Source: Chryseobacterium sp. 7
GTDB lineage: Bacteria > Bacteroidota > Bacteroidia > Flavobacteriales > Weeksellaceae
NCBI RefSeq assembly: GCF_003663845.1
Contig: NZ_RCCA01000001.1
Location: 3,906,001 to 3,970,000, forward strand
DNA: 64,000 nucleotides
Reading direction: 5' to 3'
Numbering within the stretch: position 1 is the first letter of the stretch; the number at the start of each line of letters is the position of its first letter. The position numbers and the translations under genes are program-made. This document shows, piece by piece, positions 62,577-64,000 of this stretch. The notes under the pieces are model-generated. The model was not told the origin of the DNA and did no database searches. It was given only the letters and a program-made list of their open reading frames with translations.

Positions 62577-63619
62577 ATCAGATATACATCAAAGTCCTTT
62601 ATAATGGTAAAAACATTACCGCAGATGTAAGCAAAAGCCTCATGTCTTTGGGGTATACAGATCATATGTCCGAGGCAGATACTCTGGACATTACCCTGGA
62701 GGATTCTGAGTGTAAATGGCAGAGTGAGTGGTATCCCGAGAAAGGTGCAAAGATCACTGCTCAAATCGGTATTGCAGGAGGTGAAGTCTTAGATTGCGGA
62801 ATCTTTGAAATTGATGAGATTGAATTGTACGGCAGCCCCGATGCAGTCAATATACGCTGTATCGCAGCCGGATTTAAACAGGGACAGAAAAGAACCCTAA
62901 AAAGCCATGTTCACGAAAAGAAAACCCTTTCTCAGATCGTGCATACCATCGCAGCAGATCTAGGGTTAAAAGTCATTGGCAATGTGAGCCAGGTAAAAGT
63001 AGAGAGGCTCGTTCAGCAGAAAAAAGGCAATCTGACCACGCTCAAAAAACTCGCTTCCAGATACGGCTATACCTTCAATGTCAGGGATCAGAATTTAATT
63101 TTTATTAAAAACGAAGAATTGGAGGGTAAACAGGCCGTAGCCTATTTCGATAAAACGGATCTAATCAGCTTCTCTTTAACGGATAGAACTTTTGGCACCT
63201 ATAGCTCCGCATCTATCAGGTTTCACAATCCGGAAGCAGGATCCATTATTGAGTATAAGACCTCAGAGGGAGGACTCCCCAATTCAGATGATGTCCTACA
63301 TTTAGAACAGAGCGTAGATAGTATCGAGCAGGCACAGCAGATCACAAAATCAGCCCTCCGGGAAGCTAATAAAATGCAGCAATCAGGAAATATTGCCCTT
63401 CCCGGATCTGTGGTTCTGATAAGCGGCAATATCATTTCCCTGCATCGCCTGGGAAGACTTTCCGGGGATTATCTGATCAAAAGTGCTTCTCATACCTTGA
63501 GCAGTACCAGCGGCTGGCTGGTAGATGCAGAGATCTATAAAGTAGGATATAAGGAGGAGCTAGAAAAACAGACCGAAAGAAATACCCCGAAAAAAAATAA
63601 AAAAGACAGCAGCCAGTAA
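62564..63619 (+). CDS. Baseplate hub / late control protein D-like (P2 gpD)
   Basis: 351 aa. The order U-X-D and segments such as ADTLDITLEDSECKWQSEWYPEKGAKITAQIG, IVHTIAADLGLKVIGNV and GSVVLISGNIISLHRLGRLSGDYLIKSASHTLSS match P2 gpD / T4 gp27-like hub proteins that bind the spike. Overlaps the gpX stop by 13 nt. Lys-rich end (TPKKNKKDSSQ). Confidence 0.88.
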   Translation: METLDQIYIKVLYNGKNITADVSKSLMSLGYTDHMSEADTLDITLEDSECKWQSEWYPEKGAKITAQIGIAGGEVLDCGIFEIDEIELYGSPDAVNIRCIAAGFKQGQKRTLKSHVHEKKTLSQIVHTIAADLGLKVIGNVSQVKVERLVQQKKGNLTTLKKLASRYGYTFNVRDQNLIFIKNEELEGKQAVAYFDKTDLISFSLTDRTFGTYSSASIRFHNPEAGSIIEYKTSEGGLPNSDDVLHLEQSVDSIEQAQQITKSALREANKMQQSGNIALPGSVVLISGNIISLHRLGRLSGDYLIKSASHTLSSTSGWLVDAEIYKVGYKEELEKQTERNTPKKNKKDSSQ

Positions 63620-63669
63620 GTTTTAATGATAAAGCCAACTGGAGAATCCTTAAAAAATTGGCCACCACA

Positions 63670-64000
63670 ATGCTAAAATTCGGATTTATAACAGAAATAG
63701 ACCACGCTAAAGGGTGTGTCAGAGTGAACTTTGCCAGCGATCAGATCGTCAGCAATCCCCTGCCGGTATCTGTACCGGCTTCAAAAAAGGACAAATACAC
63801 ATTCCCATTTTCAATCAATGAGCAGGTATGGTGCCTGATGGATGAAAACTGTGAATTCGGAGTCGTGGGCGGCGCCATCTATTCCCAGAAAGATTTCCCG
63901 CCACAAGGAGCCCGTGAAGATAAGCTCATCACAGAAATGAACGATGGTACATTTAGACTGGAAATTGATAAAGCAAGCGGGAAATTCAAGATCAGCAATC
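63670..64000 (+). CDS. Baseplate spike / assembly protein V-like (P2 gpV), partial
   Basis: Open from the ATG at 63670 to the window end (110 codons, stop not reached). N-terminal OB-fold region (KFGFITEIDHAKGCVRVNF; VWCLMDENCEFGVVGGAIYSQKDF) typical of gpV and VgrG-like spikes, followed by the start of a beta-helix (DGTFRLEIDKASGKFKISN). It forms the membrane-piercing tip. Position after D agrees. Confidence 0.82.
   Translation, partial: MLKFGFITEIDHAKGCVRVNFASDQIVSNPLPVSVPASKKDKYTFPFSINEQVWCLMDENCEFGVVGGAIYSQKDFPPQGAREDKLITEMNDGTFRLEIDKASGKFKISN

Larger units (their letters stand above)
38379..64000. mobile_element. Prophage, left junction at tRNA-Thr, right end beyond the window
   Basis: From the tRNA half-site rightwards every gene is phage-like: repressor, antirepressor, replication genes, lambda-type head genes and P2/Mu-type contractile tail genes, in standard order on the plus strand. 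The tail genes include sheath and tube, so the virion is a myovirus, and the presence of terminase, portal and capsid argues against a tailocin. Integrase, lysis and tail-fibre genes must lie to the right. The frameshifted portal raises doubt that it can form particles as sequenced. Confidence 0.92.

Noticed and set aside
1..64000. CRISPR array
   Set aside because: No regularly spaced repeats of 24-40 bp were seen on either strand.
38621..64000. Tailocin (phage-tail bacteriocin)
   Set aside because: Terminase, portal and capsid genes are present, so the locus encodes a whole phage plan.

Overview
The window looks like a Flavobacteriia chromosome, most likely Chryseobacterium or a close relative. 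The reasons are its low G+C content, type IX secretion (T9SS) C-terminal sorting domains, DUF3467 behind rpoC, promoters of the Bacteroidetes kind (TTTG, 19-20 bp, TAnnTTTG) and few Shine-Dalgarno sites. Genus is inferred from protein character, not from a database search.

Left part (1-38,350, host chromosome, almost all minus strand). A Crp/Fnr regulator runs off the left edge. A four-gene operon follows: a T9SS-secreted BNR/VPS10-like protein, a lipoprotein, a membrane-anchored protein and a TonB-dependent receptor. Next comes the translation/transcription supercluster, read right to left: tuf, tRNA-Trp, secE, nusG, rplK, rplA, rplJ, rplL, rpoB, rpoC, DUF3467. It is broken twice by envelope genes. 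Between nusG and rplK lie a frameshifted polytopic membrane protein and three related secreted proteins of a 'VGINT...TLDV' kind. Between rplL and rpoB lie a thrombospondin-3-repeat T9SS protein, a YadA-head-like protein and a small secreted protein. Terminators and separate promoters mark these breaks. Further right are a DUF4394 lipoprotein on the plus strand and a heavy-metal efflux locus (CzcA/CzcB/CzcC-type plus a two-component system).

Right part (about 38,379 to beyond 64,000, prophage). The 3' half of a tRNA-Thr(GGT) gene with its terminator marks the attachment site. Then come a LexA/S24-type repressor on the minus strand, an operator region, early genes (antirepressor, DUF4373 protein, primase-helicase), 12-bp iterons ahead of the small terminase, a lambda-like head module (Nu1-like, GpA, gpW, portal, gpZ, protease-capsid fusion, decoration, FII) and a contractile P2/Mu-like tail module (Gp37, DUF2635-like, sheath, tube, chaperone E/E' with a -1 slip site, tape measure, U, X, D, V). 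Integrase, lysis and tail-fibre genes are not in view. The portal is split by a one-base frameshift.

The most notable feature is a 3.5-kb, AT-rich, minus-strand cargo at 55,161-58,710, placed between tail tube and tail chaperone and bounded by perfect 21-bp direct repeats. It encodes an EcoRI-type adenine methyltransferase abutting a one-chain DUF262-HNH nuclease, plus a trypsin-like protease. I read it as a moron-type anti-phage cassette, restriction-modification-like with a possible protease partner.
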